Below, one piece after another: positions 35,719-47,313 of a stretch of DNA of 64,000 bases; the stretch's first letter is position 1, and each line of letters opens with the position of its first letter. The position numbers were made by a program, and so were the translations under genes. The DNA is taken from contig ADNK01000094.1 of assembly GCA_000320545.1 (NCBI GenBank), positions 42,545-106,544 of the forward strand. The letters run 5' to 3'. The DNA comes from Bigelowiella natans CCMP2755 (lineage: Eukaryota > Cercozoa > Chlorarachniophyceae). A model generated the notes under the pieces. It saw only the letters and a program-made list of their open reading frames with translations, was not told the DNA's origin and made no database searches.

Positions 35719-36986
35719 CTACATGTGCTGGCATTGTACTCCTCCCTGCCCATCTTCTTCGTCGTCTTCATCATAGCTACTACCTCCACCTGCTGCTGCT
35801 GCAGGTGTTTTCTTCGGCTTTCCTACAACCTATATTGAACATCATTAAAAAATTAAATAATCAGGGTACCAACACCGCATTTACGTTGCTATGTCCCCTC
35901 TCTTATATTGTTAATCACCTTCTCCATATGGACGACTTCCTCTTCCAATTCTCTGGGCTGAAATAATGACCATATATTTTGTTATTGTTGGGGTACTTGG
36001 CTATGGCACAGCAGCGTATATATCTAATAACGTTGAAATACATTCATAGCATGCACCAGATGACTGCTAGTACGTACTTCTTCGCCCTCATCTGCATCAA
36101 GCTCAGCTGCTTGTTTCTCTGCCGCTTTGGCCTAGAAACAACGACAACAACAACAATAACAACAATGCTATCATCAGCCACTCCTCCACTAGAACAAAGA
36201 GATGATGGGTATAAAGATTAAAACTACACCACAAGCAACATTGATTACATAGATAACAAACGACTACAACGATGACAACATCATTGTCAAGTAGTAACTA
36301 TGAACACAATAAGCAAAGACCACATATTGTCCGCGTAACAAAACTCACCGCTTTCTCCGCCTTCTTCCGGTTTTTCCTGTGCTCGATTTTGAGGCAGTTT
36401 TCAGGTACAGCCACTTTCTTACCTGAGGCAGCCAGCTCAACGTACCATCGACCTTGATTTGCCGACTCAGAAATAATGCGTCCTGTTTTGCCATTGAATT
36501 GCGTGCTACCCAGATTCACCTAGGGGGAGGGGGGGGATGGGGGGGGGGGAAGGAGGAGCAATACATGAGACGAAGAGAGAAAGGAAATATGCTGTGAGGA
36601 TAATCCAGCAAGCAAGTAACTCTATCGAATAGTGAGGACAGCAACTTGTAATATGATTGTTGCTTCGTTAGAGTAATGGAAGATTCCCCTCAAGTAGTTA
36701 TTGTTCTTGTTCTTATTCTATTTGTACTCGTCGTTTCGTTGGGTATGTTCAAACAGGGATTACCAGCTTGACGTGCACACCCATTCCAAGAGTTAGTTTG
36801 ACTTCTTCCTCCTGAGCAGTAAGTATGATGATTAAGTGGTAGTAGTACCATAATGTGGGTGGCGCCAACAGCTATGGCACGCACCACTCACTAACTCATA
36901 TTGGTTGGAACACACACGCGCACACACGCACACGCACACACACACACGCACACGCACACGCACACACACACACGCACACACACACA

Positions 36987-37020
<34 letters not shown>

Positions 37021-37117
37021 GACCTACCTACCTTAGGGAATTCTAACTTATCCAGGATCTTTAGAATCGACTTGCGTTCTTCGTCAGGGAACTTGCCTTC
37101 CACAGGAAAGAGAACCT

Positions 37118-37154
<37 letters not shown>

Positions 37155-37237
37155 GAGGAGGAGGAGGAGGAGGAGGAGGAGGAGGAGAGAAGGGCCGAAG
37201 AGGGAAATCAGCATTACACACACACACACACACATAT

Positions 37238-37277
<40 letters not shown>

Positions 37278-37353
37278 CAAGCTGTGTGTGAGTTCGATAT
37301 TCTAATTTATTTTCTTTTTGATACACATCCTATTCATGACAGGAGAGAATTCA

Positions 37354-37385
<32 letters not shown>

Positions 37386-40300
37386 CCTCAAATCGGATGA
37401 GAAGGTTTCCTGTGACATCATAGGCACCTGTAGAAGTAATAGTAGTAATGGTGCTAAGGGCTACAGTGATTGTAGATCATGATGATGATGATGATGATGA
37501 TGATGAAAAAAGGTGGCAGTGGGATAAAGTGTCTACTACTACTACAACTACTACCAGCAGTGCTGCCACTACGTCTATCGTGTCGTCGTAGTCGTGATCT
37601 ATCTACTACTACAAATATTAGTACAATAGTACCCTTCTGTGGGAGACCCCAACCAGTGATTCTTTTTAAGGCTCCAGGGGTGATTACCTAACAAGTTATT
37701 ATTGTTCTTGATAAAGCTGCTGCAGAACACAATTATCACTACTACTACTACTAGTAGTAGTAAAAAGAAGAGATGTGGTAGCAGCATTCACTACCAAAAA
37801 CTTGATTAACGACTAAACGCAGACATTATTATGCATCTTTTGGACATCACCATCTGCGTATTTGTATGTGTGTGTGTGTGTGTGTGTGTGGACACCTCTC
37901 CAGGTTTCGACTTGACGGTAAGAACAGTACCGGAAGGATGATTGATTTTGAACTCAAATCCACACAGAGCCTATGTGTGTGTGCATTCGAGGGAGTGTTC
38001 GTTGGATGTTTGTGCAGCACGTGTGTTAAAAAGCGAGGGCAAAATATGCGAATTCTAACCAGGGGTGTGTGAAAAATAGGATATACTCTTCACATGGACA
38101 AAGTCAACGATTTATATATCTTCAAAAGTACAACAATTCTTACCGCCTTATCGATCTATCCATTCCTCACCGTCTTCACCATTACCACTGCTACTACTAC
38201 TAGTTACTATTAAGACCTCTTTCAGGGTAATTTGTTTTTTGTATGCCAGATCGGCACCAATCCGATTGAAATTGGGATCCTAAGCAGCACCAAAATAATA
38301 TTACTGTCATCATTATTATTGTTACTCTCATATAATTATCCCCGTTATTATTGTGAATCGTATTCGCAGCAGTGGAAAGTAGCTCATACGAGAAGACAAA
38401 GGAGATAGTGCTGCTTACTACCTTGGCGACACGGAGATTGATAATCACATCCCCCGGCTCCATTCCTGGTAGGCTGTGTCCGTCTCCGGAAAGTTTTACC
38501 TAACATTAATCATCAGATCGATCAACAAACAATTCACGGGCACGAGAGAATTTGATCGAAGAGTTTGAGAGGAAGATACATTACCACCATATTATTATCA
38601 TAAGTATGGGCATAAGCATGAGCATGAGCACCTTATCTCCTGTCTTAGATCCTTTCGGGATAAGGGCTTCCTTGGTTATGGAGACCTGAGAGAGGTAGGT
38701 ATACCATCATTATCATCATCATTATCATCGCCATCATTATCAACTAATATGAAGAGGGGCAGCACTAACTAATACTCATCAATTCTGCTACATGAAGGGC
38801 ATTGGGAGAGGCCGACGACGACGACGATGATGATGATTGTGATAATAAGGCGAAGAAAGATCATTGTAGCTGTTGAGACTCTTGATTAGCACGACTAACT
38901 GAACGACTTCCTACCGTTTTTTCGTCCTCATATGAAGTTCCCCTACCTTGGCAGACAGGACATTTCTGCTGAGCCTTTTTAAGAAGGAAGAGTGTTTGAA
39001 TATTGATGGTGGGGCTGGATCAGAGAGAACAAACAGCAGCTTACGCATGCTTCTACTGCTGCTACCTGCATAACCATGCCTGGCCCCATCTGCACAAGAC
39101 GGACAGTCGTTCCTTGGCCTGTAATTTTGACAACGATCGAAAAAGACGAAGATAACAATAATCGCAATAATCTTTTTGATGGATTACAGCGTAATAGTAA
39201 TGGGTGGTGGAAACGACGTGTGCATACCGCGACACTCCGAACAAACAGTCTTCTTCGTAGCTTGCCGAATCTGTAACGCGGAAGAAGATATTTAGACGAT
39301 TGGCCGACAATATATTAATTGCAATGATCATACGATTGGTTATTAACTGCTGCTGTTATCTCGTGCGTTCATGGCGATAATGAAGATAGTATCGGCAGAG
39401 GCAAAAATGACAAAAAAGACCAAAGTGACGACAAAATACCTCGAAGCTCATAGGTTTCTTTGCTCCTTTCCACACCTAAAACATATTTTATTTGCTGCAT
39501 AAGCATGATTGTCCATAGATATGCTATGGATTGCATAAACTTTGAATATCAATAAATCAATAAATTCATTTGATTGCTGTTCATTCGTTTGCTTGGAAAA
39601 TTATTTCTCTTTTCTGGCTGTTCTTACATCGGTGAGAGTAAGATCGACTGACAGCGTAATATTTTCTGGACGAGGCGCCCTACGACGACCTGTCACACCA
39701 AATAGAAGATTGTTAGGGATACGGAATATATCTGATAAGAAAGCACAGTGGTTTGATGAATATATTACTCATGCGACCCCCTCCTGATCCGGCACGCTCA
39801 ACGCCCTTCAGTCCCATCCTATGGTCGAAAATATATCACTAATCATAATACAATTTCGAAGAGGGGACATCAAGTTACCCATTACCACGCCCTGTTTTCA
39901 CCATCATGACTAATATTCCAAAATCCAGCATGTTGTTTATTGACCCCTTTCCTTCCGCCACACACCCCAAATCTAACTTGTTGCTATATGTATTCGGTAG
40001 GCATACCTATCATATATCTTTCGCTTCTCTTCATCGCCGAGAATTTCATGAGCTTTCTGAATTTCCCTTGTAAACAAAGCAAAACATTTAGAATATTTTC
40101 GGCAATCCTCAAAGCGATTAATCTTGTACTTGAATTTCTCTTCGTCTCCTCCTCGATCGGGATGGTGAACTCTACGATAAGTGAAAATTTCTTTTCAGGC
40201 CTAGTAATTTAGTGACAAAAGTTCGATTTCAGACCTTGCGAGTTTGAAATAAGCTTTCCGGATCTCTGATTTTGACGCATCCTTTGAAACTCCAAGAACG

Positions 40301-40478
40301 TCGTCTGTAGGTAGAAAAATAGATTACCATTATCTTGATTTAATTTTAAATCTTTCTTTGAGAGATATTAGGTTAACTTACACATCTTTTGGGTATCTGC
40401 CTCCTCTTCGTCCATATCACCACCCATACCGGGCATACCACCGAATGGCATTCCTCCAAAGAAGCCGCCGCGAAACAT
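35719..40478 (-). CDS. DnaJ/Hsp40 type I co-chaperone with reduced zinc finger, extra C-terminal domain and CaaX box
   Basis: Start ATG at 40478. A Gly/Met-rich N-terminus (MFRGGFFGGMPFGGMPGMGG) precedes the J domain: YDVLGVSKDASKSEIRKAY, then VHHPDRGGDEEKFK with intact HPD and EIQKAHEILGDEEKRKIYD. Client-binding domain I starts with APRPENITLSVDLTL. The zinc finger reads CSECRGQGTTVRLVQMGPGM and QKCPVCQGRGTSYEDEKT: only two CxxCxGxG units where the family has four. Next are VSITKEALIPKGSKTGDK, GDGHSLPGMEPGDVIINLRV, DPNFNRIGADLAYKKQITLK, ITPGALKRITGWGLPQKG and LFPVEGKFPDEERKSILKIL. After this the protein continues into a small beta-rich module (QFNGKTGRIISESANQGRWY, KKVAVPENCL), a charged linker, and the end DEEDGQGGVQCQHM. 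DNAJA1 ends GVQCQTS, so CQHM is a likely farnesylation CaaX motif. Acts with Hsp70 at cytosolic membranes by family analogy. Confidence 0.92.
36910..37020. repeat. Long (AC)n array with CG interruptions
   Basis: About 110 bp, in the DnaJ intron; GT repeat in the sense of the gene. Confidence 0.92.
37116..37275. repeat. Compound array (CAG)n(GAG)n...(AC)n...(AT)n abutting a splice acceptor
   Basis: In DnaJ sense the (CTG)n array ends in CAG immediately before the exon starting VLFPVEGK, so the repeat itself forms the 3' splice site. (TAG)n at about 37354-37385 and (ATG)n at about 37479-37505 follow in neighbouring introns. Confidence 0.9.
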
Positions 40479-41446
40479 TACTTGCTGTCTGACAATGCGA
40501 AGAATTTAAGGAGCTGCCATGGCTAGATTACACGTACATTAAGAAGAAATAAGTATCATAAACTTCTTACAACACCTAAAGGATCCTCAGTCCTTCTTTG
40601 TGTTGTACTACTTGGTCGAGGGGAGAAGGGTTCGTGGTAACCTTCCAGGCGCTCTCTCAAATTATTGAGTCTACGTGCGTGGCTGTATAAGTGGAAATGC
40701 TCTATGAACTTTTAGTACGACATAAAAAAATTGACAGGTTCGAGAGAAATTATCCATTTTCGCCAGTTCACACGAGGCTGCAAGCGGACCCGCTGAAATT
40801 TCAGCTCAGTGTTACTTTTCATGGTTGATGTCCAGTGGAATATTACTCCTAAAATAATAGTATTATGATGTCGTAGGGATATTATATATGTAATAATATG
40901 GGAAAGCGAAACTAGATGTAAACAACAGACTGAAAAACTTTCTGGAAATTATCTGGCTTCCCTGGGGCTTTCTGGACGCTTTCGAGAATCAGTGTTGAAA
41001 ATGTTATTTTTAGCCGATTTCGGAAGGTCTCACGTAGAGAATGTTCTGCGAAAGGAACTGAAATGAGGAGCTACGCATGCACGAACACAAAGGTAATACC
41101 CAGGGCATTCGAAACATGATGCAAAGGGAATATCTTATCGACTTCCAAATCGCCCAAAGCATGAGTCTGCTATAGAAGTTTTCCCGGTTGTAAACCACAT
41201 TTCAATCGGTCCCTGATCCAAAATCATGAACCCTATCAGCAGCATTTTCGAACGATTTTCCGGAATCTAAATGTTAGATGTTTTGCGTTATTTATTTTTC
41301 GTTATCATGTCCCTGTCATACATGCAGATCTAGCAAACCCACACCCGAAAATGCTGCCCTGAATTCCAACTACATGCGTTCATTCCGGCAAAACTCTGAC
41401 ACGCATGCTTGGATGATTGCTTTGCTCCTAGGAAGGAGAAAACCAC
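40479..41446. promoter_or_regulatory. Divergent promoter region with heat-shock-element-like sites
   Basis: Between the DnaJ (minus) and FHA/G-patch (plus) start codons. Palindromes of the TTCnnGAA type occur at 40940-40947 (ttctggaa), 40981-40988 (ttcgagaa, with an imperfect ttctggac just before at about 40970) and 41258-41265 (ttccggaa, next to ttcgaa at 41247-41252). HSF trimers bind inverted nGAAn units; presence beside a DnaJ gene makes heat control plausible. This is an inference from motif matches only. Confidence 0.45.
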
Positions 41447-43416
41447 ATGGCCCAAAGAAAACGAAAGGTACTTCTTACTCCCCTTCTTGGGATATTTCGT
41501 TTGTAGCTCTCACAGACTTCTTCATGTGTGTTTGAACGCAGAGACGTAACTACGAGGAACCGAACTGGTCCCGCCCCCCCGCAGACAGCTTCAAGCTCCT
41601 CGTGTTTGGCAACAAGGAACTCTTGGAAGAGATAGACATTGGTGTGTCGTCATGCTATACCATGGGCAGATCCGGTTCTCTATGTGATATAAAGGTCTCT
41701 GTCTGTCCTGTCTGAGTGTACAAATAAATGCAGAACAATGCAACGGCCAATTCATTTTTTTTTAAATTTGAATAACCAGGTTTGCCACGAGAGCGTATCC
41801 CGACAGCATGCTATTCTCCAGTACAACTTCTGATAAGCCTAAGAATATATTCTTTATCTTTCATTTGAACCAACATTCAAAGTGTTAAATTCATGTCGTC
41901 CTTAATTCGTATAGACATGGTACTTCGGGTATCCATAGTGCACAGAAACCGCTTCCAATTCATATCTATGACATTGGCTCTACACACGGGACGCGCATCA
42001 ACAATAGGTAGAATATCTCTTTGAGAGAAATCCCTGTATTCATTTATTTGGTCTCTCCCAAGGTTGATTTCCGCAAAGAGCTACATACCTCTGCGAGTCG
42101 GAGACGTGATAGAGTTTGGAAGCTTGCCTAATCGCTATGTGGTGACTGATCCAGAAAATTATGAAAGTTTACTCGCGGCAAGCGGTGCATACCAACCTGA
42201 CATTGACGGGAAGGAGAAGGCGGTCTCGGCCACTCATCCAACCACAATAAATCTTTCGAAACTCCCACAGCCGTCGACAATCGAAGAACTGACAAAGAAC
42301 CCGTATGAAAGAATTTCATCGGACATCACCCAAACTCTCTCGGCAAAAAGTGGTGGGATATTCCAGGACGAATCCTCCTCTGAAGAAGACGATGAATCTC
42401 CCGGTCTCCAGAGGAAGGGCGCGAAGAGCATTTTTGAAAGCGTGGCATTTGTTCAAGAAGGACAGGATCGAAGTTGCAGGGGAAATTCGCGTGAGCTTCC
42501 TCTCGAAATTTTTAATGATGACGAACCATCATCATCTCAGGTTCAACAGTCGTCCCCTTCGCCGTACATCTCCTCTTCCTCCGATAGTGTGCGCAACAGC
42601 ATGAATTATTTCGGTCGCTGGCAGAAGCATACTAAAGGTTTCGGCCTGAAAATGCTCCAGAAGTTCGGTTACGTTCGAGGCCATGGACTTGGCGTCAAAG
42701 AGAGGCGTGGTATATTGCACCCAGTGATTCCTGTCATGTGCGTTCCCGGAGCCAGCTTAGATTGCATTGTGGACGAAAGTATAGAGTCTGACGCAAAGCT
42801 AGACGAGAGGTCTCGCAAGATCGCACGAAGGCTAAGAGAGATTCGACGGCGGATGATTACAGGAGAGAAAGTCGATGTGGTCGCAGAGGCGGAGAATAAA
42901 CAGTTGCAGAAGATCGTCGCGGGACAGACTGCAAGCTTTGAGAAAATCAACAGAATAAAGTATGCCACCGACACCAAAGGTAGCAATTTCGTGACCATTT
43001 CTTGCCTTTATACGTCCAAGATTGAGATAATTACATTCCCGTGTTATATCCTCCCCACCTTCCTAGTATTCGATGCTCTCAATCAGCACACAACTCGGGC
43101 CTTGCATTATACTGATGCGTCGGAAAACGTGGAGACCGAGGCCCAAATGTTGAAAAGGGCGGAGGAAGAAGCCCTTGGATACAGAAAAAAGTGAGTACGC
43201 GTATACTATGTTGTTTGGTCTAAGTCTGAGAGCAAACTTTGCGTGGCAACAATTCTACTCTGTGTTTTGTACAGCCGAGACCTTGTTGATTTGCGGCGAA
43301 GGCTCATGAGAGTGCGGACAGAGAGAGAGACCTGGAGACAGAGATTGCAGACTCTCAGTGGTCAATCTCGCGAATTTGAACAGACAGAGGGAACACAGCG
43401 ACAGGTGTGTGGGTGA
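41447..43416 (+). CDS. FHA and G-patch domain protein (AGGF1-like architecture)
   Basis: Exons 41447-41467, 41542-41694, 41780-41820, 41915-42007, 42063-42979, 43067-43190 and 43275-43416 join with consistent phase. The short first exon encodes MAQRKRK. The FHA domain reads [68 protein letters not shown] and [10 protein letters not shown], with the usual GR, S..H and N/H-G-T features. A long acidic Ser-rich linker follows. The G-patch is [20 protein letters not shown] then GILHPVIPV (about 42635-42730). The C-terminal third is charged coiled coil ([38 protein letters not shown]). FHA domains bind phosphothreonine; G-patches often activate DEAH helicases in splicing. AGGF1 has FHA then G-patch; orthology is not proven. 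The end may be TGA 43414-43416 or a further splice. Confidence 0.87.
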
Positions 43417-44392
43417 AGCGTTGTTTCTATGCTAGTGCTATCTTAACGCAATGAAGCGAGTTTGTGGAGATGAAAGTGCGCATTTATCACTTTAGTTCCA
43501 AGAGCACGTTAAGATGGCGACGACGGATAATCTTCTACAAGCTAGGCAAATGTATAGATACCTTTCCTTCCAGGTACCACAAAACTATTGATATTTCTTT
43601 ATTGTTGCTGTATAAGCTCGTTCGATTTATACTTATGCATTCAGGAAAACACCTTAACAAATCGAATCGAATCTGTCGACGCAAAGAATGTTCGCAAGAA
43701 AAGATTAAAGAAGATATTCTAGTTGCATTCACGATCATATCTGCAACTCTGTCAATGGGCATGTTTAGCTAGATGCATGTCCGTTTGCAAGGGCTCTGCA
43801 AAGTAGCTTTCTTGTATCGACCGAAGTTAGGTCACTTCAGCATCGCTAGATCGCAACGCCTGTACATCTAGACATGCTGCACGAAGTTTGAAAATCGCTT
43901 GCAAGCAGCTAGAGCAATCACTAGATCAGTCATTTCAGACAGTCGATCAATGCACACAATTTCTCAATTTCCAGCAGCTAGATGCAAAGTGCAACTGACG
44001 GGAATCTTCCCGCGTTCAGCCAAGCGCAAACGCGCACGCAGTTTACATGCAGCACCCGCTCAGTTCCATGTTAGTCATGCTGCGAGCTAGCTAGATTGCA
44101 AGGAAAATGCAAATGATGCAGCATCACAGTGTGTGTGCACCATGCCCACGAGGCATTCGATGCTTGTTCATATTGCATGTCTATCATGCTCTGTCATTTG
44201 CTAGTCAGTTTTTAGTACATGTAGCCATGTATGGCTGTACAGGTGGACGATCGATCTCGCGATGAACGCGGTGCATAGACGACAAAACCTTCAATGAAAT
44301 AAATACACTGTCCACCGCACCGTTTTCTAACCTACTGATGGATGAAGCTCAGTGCGCGTAGCCCCCGCCCGCTCGAGCCCACTACTAAATCT
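43417..44392. other. Convergent 3'-3' spacer
   Basis: It lies between the FHA gene (plus) and the esterase fusion (minus). Dense in CTAG, TGCA and CATG words (for example catctagacatgctgca near 43865 and gctagctagattgca near 44085). No gene recognised. Confidence 0.55.
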
Positions 44393-44900
44393 TCAGATTT
44401 TGCCGTGGGAGAGCGCGTCGATAGCAAAGCGGATCTGCTTCATGTGAAGACCGGTCTGAGTGGCGTAGTCTAACCCCGTTTCACCGTAGGCGTCCCAGCA
44501 TGCCTTTGTGCCCGTATTACCCCAATCGGGGTGCGCAGAGCCTAGTCGGGGGTTCGCTGGATTTATAGGGTACAGCACCACGATTTTGTTGGTAGCCGCC
44601 CACACGTGGAAGTTGCTCGTTAAGAGTCTCGCGTCCTTGCGCGCGTATCCCATCTCGTCGAGGGGGTTGTGCGGGGCGTCGTGGCAGCCGTAAAGGTGGA
44701 CGTGCAGGCGGCAGCGCGCGCCCTTCCTGCAATCCCGAGGAATGAAGGCGTAGAAGGTGTTGTCCTGCCCCGTGTACCCGTGACGTGCCGGTACCTCAAC
44801 TCGGGCGTGGAGGTGATACTGTGATAGCCAATCCGTCGGTATCTTGGTCTGGAATGGAATGGGGGGGGGTTGAGGGAGTGGTATCAGCGGAAATGAAAAC

Positions 44901-44944
<44 letters not shown>

Positions 44945-45982
44945 GGGGAGGTGAAGGTGAGAACGAGGGGAGGGGTTTATGCGTGTGTGAAGGCTTGTGC
45001 AGGGCTATGGGCTGATATCAACTGGTAGTTCGTTCGTGTGAATGGAAGTGATGATAGATAGTGGGAGAATAGGGGGTGTACATGTAGCAGCAGCAGCAGC
45101 AGTAGTAGTGGCAGTAGTAGTAGTACTAACAGCAAACAGCAGCAGCATGGTACCAGCATAAGCAGTTATAGCGATGGTTGTTTTAAAATGCCGATGCTTC
45201 TATCGATGAGCAGGATAAGATATAGTACCTGATACCATGCATTCCACACGAAAGGGTCCTTGAGCCTCTTACCACCGCCACCATTACCACCACCATGGTC
45301 ATCGTCGTACATCCAACGCATACACTCCCCTGCCCCGTCCATTGGCGGGCCCTCGCATGGGCGGATTTGATGTGCCCACGCTGTATCGAGAGACTCGCCG
45401 TTGAATGTGTTGCCGCGGCACATCCAAGGCATTGGCGTTGTGTGGCCGATCCTGATATAGTCGTTCAGCTTTAGCTGTCTTCCAGGGTTTCGAGCCCAGC
45501 GCTTGAACAACTGCAGCGAGTTTTTGCACACGCCCTTGCGATGAGAGCTGTCATATTGCCCCCTGAAGCCGTAGGCGCGAGCTCCCGGTAGGTTCTGATC
45601 CGCATCATCAATGCATCCAGGAATCTGATCGTGCCACGAACGGTTTTGCGCGCAAACCGGCGTAGCACGCACCACCTGCTCCAGCTCTCCGACTTTCACC
45701 GCAGATGGGAAGAACTTACAGTGATCGTACCTCAGTGTCAGGTTCGCACCGCACACCGCGCCGCTCGCGTCTACGCAATGGGGGACCGCCATACCGACAT
45801 CGTATGGGGCCGCGCAGTCGTACGCCTCACAGCTCTCGTTTCTCCGAACGAGGGTCTCGTTGCTGAAGTGCGTGATCGCACATCGGTACGGTTGGCCCGT
45901 GAAGCCGCACGACCCCGACACGATGCGGGAGTAGGCAACGTGGAACTGAACCTGCATATTTTTATTATCATTGTTAATAATA

Positions 45983-46014
<32 letters not shown>

Positions 46015-47265
46015 TGTCATTGTTGTTCAGATCCAAGGATTTGAATATGATAATGACCGATTTTCTGTTTCCTTACAAATCGGAATAAGGCCGGTTCAGA
46101 GAATGTGATTATAATCATTGATGGGCAGAGCAGGCAGGCGAGGCTCACACAAGGCCTTACACCCCCCCTAACCTTCCACACATCTGCTACTACTATCGTT
46201 GCTCTTTGCCCGAAAACAAAAATCAGCACTTAACTGCCATGTCGCCGCCAGCTGAAGAGCCGCTGATGGTAAGCGTTGGCTCGAGATCGAGATGGGGTAT
46301 GGTGTCAAGGTTTACGACACATGATCTTCCTTCAAGGAGGGCAACAACGCTGTACCATACTACAGACGCCAGGAGCCAGTAAAACAGCACTATCCCGACA
46401 GCTGAAGTCATGCTGACATACGGCCACATCGCTTTGCGGAACGAGCAGTGCTCTTTCTCTGCACGCTGATCCTCCGCTGCCCCTCCGATTTTCTCTTCCT
46501 CTTCGTTGAGGATGCCATCCTTTGAATCGGCCTCACAGTCCGGGTCCAACCCCCTAGGCGACGACGGCGTTGACATCTCCATCATCGACACCCCGTCCAC
46601 CGTCGAGGAGGCTTCGGAGTTGTTCAGCCCGTTTGGATTTCCCGACGCGCTGCCTAGGTGAGAGTAGTGGGCTCTTCGGTGAAGGAGGTTCTGGTAAAGT
46701 GTGCCAAAATGGTCGCAAATTTGGCGGTAGATACCCGGGTCGTCGTGCCGTAGATAGCGTGCCTGTGCAAAACCTACAAGGAACACAAACGCCAAGACTT
46801 CCAGCGACTCTTTCAATATCTGTTTCACGAGTATCCCAGTGGCGCATTCAAATTGCGCAGCTGTATAGCCCATAGTCATCGCCACGATCGTCGTAAGAGC
46901 GTGGTAAATGAGTGCCCTCCACAACGGAGTGGCATTTACGTTACCCACGCGCTTTGGATGGCAGCACCTCACGAGAACTCGTAGCGTGGTAGCCACGATG
47001 AAAAGGCAGGTCAAGGTCACCACCCCGGCAATAGGGTTATCCACCGCCTCCCATGTCAGGTAGAACATGGCGCCGGAGACCTTCTCCTCCACTCCGAGCA
47101 CCTCTAACGAAATATTAATGTGGGCACGCGAGGCATTTTCCTGAAAAAGCAGAGGCGTTTTTAAGCTGCGACATCTTTTGTTCTTAAAATAGTAGATCTA
47201 GATCTAATACAGCAAACACCCAGGATAATCTCAGTATTTACCCTACAGTCAGTCGGGGAAGCCAT
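44393..47265 (-). CDS. Four-helix membrane domain fused to PHB-depolymerase-like esterase
   Basis: Four exons with exact phase: 47242-47265, 46235-47140, 45229-45951, 44393-44848; 702 residues. Residues 1-310 hold about four hydrophobic helices (near NPIAGVVTLTCLFIVATTL, ALIYHALTTIVAMTMGYTA, SLEVLAFVFLVGFAQA, AVGIVLFYWLLASVVWYSVV) with a charged acidic loop between the third and fourth. Directly after comes the esterase: LEPTLTISGSSAGGDMAVQF (lipase box GSSAG across the exon 2/3 junction), HVAYSRIVSGSCGFTGQPYR, then GHTTPMPWMCRGNTF and PPMDGAGECMRWMY (the region holding the catalytic His and the DGAG motif in PHB depolymerases), then FYAFIPRDC, CRLHVHLYGCHDAP, WAATNKIVVLYP, TKACWDAYGETGLDYATQTG. 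The order, lipase box first and the HxxYGC oxyanion strand later, matches circularly permuted type 2 enzymes. Many Cys and N-glycosylation sites (NRS, NET, NES, NLT) suggest an extracytoplasmic domain. Substrate unknown. Confidence 0.88.
44904..44942. repeat. (GCA)n microsatellite
   Basis: CAG/GCA array in the last intron of the esterase fusion gene; smaller CAG/TAG tracts follow at about 45087-45125. Confidence 0.9.
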
Positions 47266-47313
47266 TCCCGAGCACGAGCCGCTAATTCATTTTTTTATCT
47301 GGCCAGGAGAGCA
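47266..47313. promoter_or_regulatory. 48-bp divergent intergenic region
   Basis: The esterase-fusion ATG (47263-47265, minus) and the SAP-protein ATG (47314-47316, plus) are 48 bp apart. The interval has a T run (about 47290-47296). If both starts are right, the two genes must share a bidirectional promoter and overlap in their 5' leaders, or one start lies in an internal exon (a possible acceptor ggccag is at about 47301-47306). Confidence 0.4.

Noticed and set aside
36901-37305. Open frames made of His-Thr or Val-Cys repeats
   Set aside because: They are translations of AC/GT microsatellites inside DnaJ introns, as are similar frames at 17212, 30606, 51349 and 62200.
45631-45987. Plus-strand 118-codon open frame
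   Set aside because: It is the antisense of the strongly supported esterase exon 45229-45951.
46223-47140. The N-terminal membrane domain as a Ctr-type copper transporter
   Set aside because: Helix placement is vaguely similar, but the MxxxM and GxxxG motifs and Met-rich N-terminus of Ctr proteins are absent.
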